Origin: Rostratula benghalensis
Taxonomy: Eukaryota; Chordata; Aves; Charadriiformes; Rostratulidae
Direction of reading: 5' to 3'
Assembly (NCBI GenBank): GCA_013399305.1
Contig: VXAI01000046.1
Coordinates: 991,340-1,055,339 of the forward strand
DNA length: 64,000 nucleotides
The notes beneath the pieces were generated by a model. The model saw nothing but the letters and a program-made list of their open reading frames with translations, ran no database searches and was not told where the DNA came from. How positions within the stretch are numbered: the stretch's first letter is position 1; every line of letters starts with the position of its first letter. The position numbers were made by a program, and so were the translations under genes. This document shows positions 61,001-64,000 of the stretch, piece after piece.

Positions 61001-62527
61001 ACTGAAAACCAACAGGAAATTTTGATCAGATATAGTACAGTGTGTCTTATGCTAAAAGGCTAAAGCAAATTGTCAGAACTATGGTTCTGAAAAAAAAGTG
61101 CCGAGATCAAAATATCCTCTTGCTTATGTAACAAAAAGCAAATAAGAATCTGAAGCCAAACTCATCAATGTAATTCCTAAAGCATAATGAGAAAAGCCAG
61201 CAAATAACAGCTGCTGTGCAATAATGACTGTTAGTAGTTTGTCATATGACTGGAGTTGACCACCGAAGAGTTTAGAAACAAGATTTTAAGGTAGCTTTAT
61301 TTTTACTTTGGGTTTAGTAAGACTACAGGGAACATTTTCATAAGATTCAAACTTTAGCATGTATTGCATACTGGACCCATTTTTGTAATAATTTGTACAG
61401 GATGTGTATAAATGACAGATTCGCAACAAATATCTGAGCTGGAGGTTGCTTTTTAATTACTTTCAGGTTCAGAAAAGTGGATGAAATTATGCTAAAGAAA
61501 TACAATAATTTAGTTTAACAGAAAATTAAGTTCTAAACAATTTGCTCTAGAGAAGACTTGTTATGCAATATATGATAATTCTGCATCTAATTCTGCAGTT
61601 CTGCCATAAATTCAATCAGGCTTTAACATGCTCCCAGTTTCACACTGCTATTATGACTCACATCAGTCACACGTTGCTTAATCTGAACATACATGCTCTT
61701 AGTCTGTGGCAACACTCTGTAATACAGAAGGTTTTAGGAATAAAATGAGCATGTGAACCTATATATTTAAGGAGATTAAACCCACTACAAGAATAACAGA
61801 AAAAACACACCACTCTTCTGAAATAGATCAATATTACTTTTTCCTATATCTTGTACCACAAACACCATCTTAAGGTTTTTTTAGAAAAGTTCGATATCGT
61901 ATCAAAGAATAGGCTATGAAGTCTAAAAAATACACCTAAATCTGTCTCCATTTGGAAAAAAACCACAGCAAAATCAAATTCTTGAAAACAACCCTACACT
62001 CCCTCTTTGTAGATCAGAAGTTGGCCAGCAAATACTCTCATTTTAAAAACTAAAATTCCAATCAAGACTGAGTCTATACAGATATCTAAAATATTTTTGA
62101 GAAAGCAAAAAATCTTAAACTTCTAACTGCGATTCATTTTAATTTCTTCTAATGATTGATGTCAAGGCTGTCCCCTTCCAACTTACATACACGCTCGTCT
62201 CAACTGTTCTTCAGTGCACACTCTACTGTTTAATAGGTCCACGCTATGCACAGAGCTTTCTTCTTCAGTTGTTTAAAACCTGTGCTCATTGCACCCATCA
62301 GCCATGGGAAAGCTGAAGAAAAAAACCAGCAAATCATGATGACAGTGAACTTCTTTAGCCTTCAGAAGGAAAGCATACTTAATGATGCTCTATTTAACAT
62401 GGAAACAGCACCAGATACAGCTACTAAACCCATCATCCATGATGTGACCATCATCTGTAGGGAGATTCAGCACTGCCCTCCATTCTGCTGCTGCTGCTAT
62501 TTACAGATCTGCGTAACCCCTCCCATT
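58019..62527. other. AT-rich intergenic DNA
   Basis: No supported gene, RNA gene or repeat family. Frames at 59951-60178, 60456-60683 and 62246-62617 (+) are unsupported; the last ends in a Phe run caused by a T tract. Confidence 0.5.
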
Positions 62528-62552
62528 TCTTTTTTTCTTTTTTTTTTTTTTT
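62528..62552 (+). repeat. Poly-T tract
   Basis: T-run interrupted by a single C. On the minus strand it is a poly-A lying about 85 bp downstream of the TAA of the 62637-62888 open frame. That is where the tail of a retrocopy would be expected. Confidence 0.9.
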
Positions 62553-62636
62553 GGCTTGGAGAACTGCAAATCAGAGCACCTCTAGGGTCTGCATCTGCTT
62601 CAGCTGCAGCCCACTGAAACTGCTAACAGCTCCCTC

Positions 62637-62888
62637 TTAGTTCACAGAAGACTCGACCAGCTCGACTGGGCGCACTCTAACAACCTTCACTGTCTTCAGC
62701 TGTCCTTCAGAATACCTGCTTGACATCTCAACAGCCTTTTCCAAATATGTAAAAAAGATTGGTATAACTTTGTAGGATTCACTGGGTTGTAAGTCTGGGT
62801 ATAGTGTTATACATCTGGGTAGCCTGGACAAATACACAAAAGCCTTTAATTCTCTCAGGTCAACGTTTCCAGGAAGAGAGAAGGACAT
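62637..62888 (-). CDS. Unidentified 83-codon open frame, possible retrocopy fragment or exon
   Basis: The minus-strand frame from ATG 62888 to TAA 62637 is codon-like, with G-rich first positions and a charged C-terminal half. It includes L-R-E-L-K-A-F-V-Y-L-S-R-L-P, then F-F-T-Y-L-E-K-A-V-E-M-S-S-R-Y, then T-V-K-V-V-R-V-R-P-V-E-L-V-E. A pyrimidine-rich stretch (CCTTCTCTCTTCCTGG) near the start could serve as a splice acceptor. About 85 bp after the stop the minus strand has a long poly-A (62528-62552), so a truncated processed copy is an alternative. No family recognised. Confidence 0.22.
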   Translation of the reverse strand: MSFSLPGNVDLRELKAFVYLSRLPRCITLYPDLQPSESYKVIPIFFTYLEKAVEMSSRYSEGQLKTVKVVRVRPVELVESSVN

Positions 62889-64000
62889 ATTTTAGAGGAA
62901 GAGATGAGGCCTGAACATATGGTTGCCATAACCAGCACAGTATAAATTAAGACAGAAAGACTGGAAAGGAGGATAGGGTGGCTCATCCAATTTCTCTTCA
63001 TGCATACATCTAAGACACATCCATAGACAGCATATAAACAATCCCAAATATCACATGCATAACCAGCCTAAGGAAAAGGAGAAAGAGAAGGCCTTTTGCT
63101 AATTTTCTAGCTAGCAGCAAGCGCAATATCCCCCTTTAGAAAGGGAGCTGGAGGCCAGTGGCAATAACAGAACAGAACAAATGAGCTTTATTGGCCTGGA
63201 AAGTTTATGATTAGCATGGGAGGTCTGAAGCCTGCTGATCACTACAGAAATAACATTTCACTTTGATGCACGTCTATCAACTCTCACTATATTAAAATGT
63301 TTTCCTTTCTAAATGTGGGGTTCAGCTGCTGTGTCTGGCCACCATGTGATATGAAATTGAGGATCTTTAGACTATGTAACATACTGTTTTTCTAATCAGC
63401 TTTTTGTATAAGAGAAGTTAACAAACACTGAACATTCTGTGTGCTTGCAGTGATTTTTAAAAACTTCAAACTAATATAAAATATTCATACTCAATGTTGC
63501 AAACACATACAAGAATAAGAAACACAGCTTTGCCACTAGAAGCAAGACATTTTATAGCAAGTTGAGTGCACAGTTCTGATTTTTTAAAAATGAAACTACA
63601 GAAAAAGAGATAAAATTTGACTGCATAAAGCAAAATCAAAACTGCACAGTAAAAGTATGTCAATTACTGAAAGTTCTCCATATACGCTCTACCAAACATA
63701 CTAGAAAGAATCTGTGTGCTGGCAGAAGTACAGCACCTTGAGCACTTGTGCAATAAAAATATCAGACACAACAATCAGACAATATATTTGTTATAAACTT
63801 ACATATTAGCTAAATCTTTCCCCTCGCCTATCTTCAGTATTTTTTCAGCCAGGGGCAAACAGGTCTACAAATGTGTCACCTAAACTTCTGACTTGAGTGG
63901 CTTCCCTAAACATGGCTTGTCCTAAATTGGGTTTACAGTAAGTAAGAATAAACTGTATTGAGAATCAATTAAGAAATGTATGTCTTGAGAAGGAGGTGAA
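62889..64000. other. AT-rich intergenic DNA
   Basis: Nothing recognisable to the end of the window. Confidence 0.5.

Noticed and set aside
1..64000. CRISPR arrays, phage, bacterial defence or toxin-antitoxin loci, integrons, tRNA/rRNA genes, intact endogenous retroviruses
   Set aside because: None has any sequence support. CR1 elements, introns and a CpG island show vertebrate nuclear DNA, and no LTR pair or viral polymerase motif other than CR1 was seen.

Overview
This window is AT-rich, intron- and repeat-bearing vertebrate nuclear DNA, almost certainly from a bird. The main evidence is repeated CR1 LINE 3' ends in both orientations. They carry the avian signature of a 'GGCTGCCCAGGGA' core, a 'TTGGACT...GATGATCT' stretch, 'CCTTCCAACC', and an 'ATTCTGTGATT'-type tail with no poly-A. 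A longer CR1 reverse-transcriptase relic is also present. There is no operon structure, long ORF, CRISPR array, tRNA, rRNA or recognisable retrovirus.

Layout. Bases 1-47,700 are AT-rich non-coding DNA with scattered CR1 copies, homopolymer tracts and a few unusual small structures. A single strong CpG island lies at about 47,735-48,285. It holds the best-supported gene feature: a minus-strand first coding exon (47,819-47,890) encoding a signal peptide, with a strong start context and a consensus splice donor. Transcription from this promoter runs leftward, so 1-47,818 is largely intron 1 and/or gene body. Bases 48,300-64,000 lie upstream of the promoter and look intergenic: a CR1 copy beside the island, a GC-rich block at 54.6-55.3 kb, and two unidentified ORF-like segments.

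Coding content beyond exon 1 is uncertain. On the minus strand four splice-bounded open segments (33,639-33,838; 29,474-29,638; 26,114-26,173; 23,732-23,909) join exon 1 in compatible phases. They would give a type I membrane protein with signal peptide, ectodomain, one membrane span and a short tail. On the plus strand another phase-compatible set ends at 41,373-41,629. The two sets interleave on opposite strands, so at least one may be coincidence. I recognise no protein family in either and give no gene symbols.

The most unusual sequence-level features are a near-perfect 31-bp RNA hairpin (35,339-35,406), a 23-27 bp patch apparently copied from 2.8 kb away and inserted with a 17-bp target duplication (4,591-4,647), and an 88-codon upstream ORF overlapping the signal-peptide start codon. 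I see no undescribed defence or mobile system.
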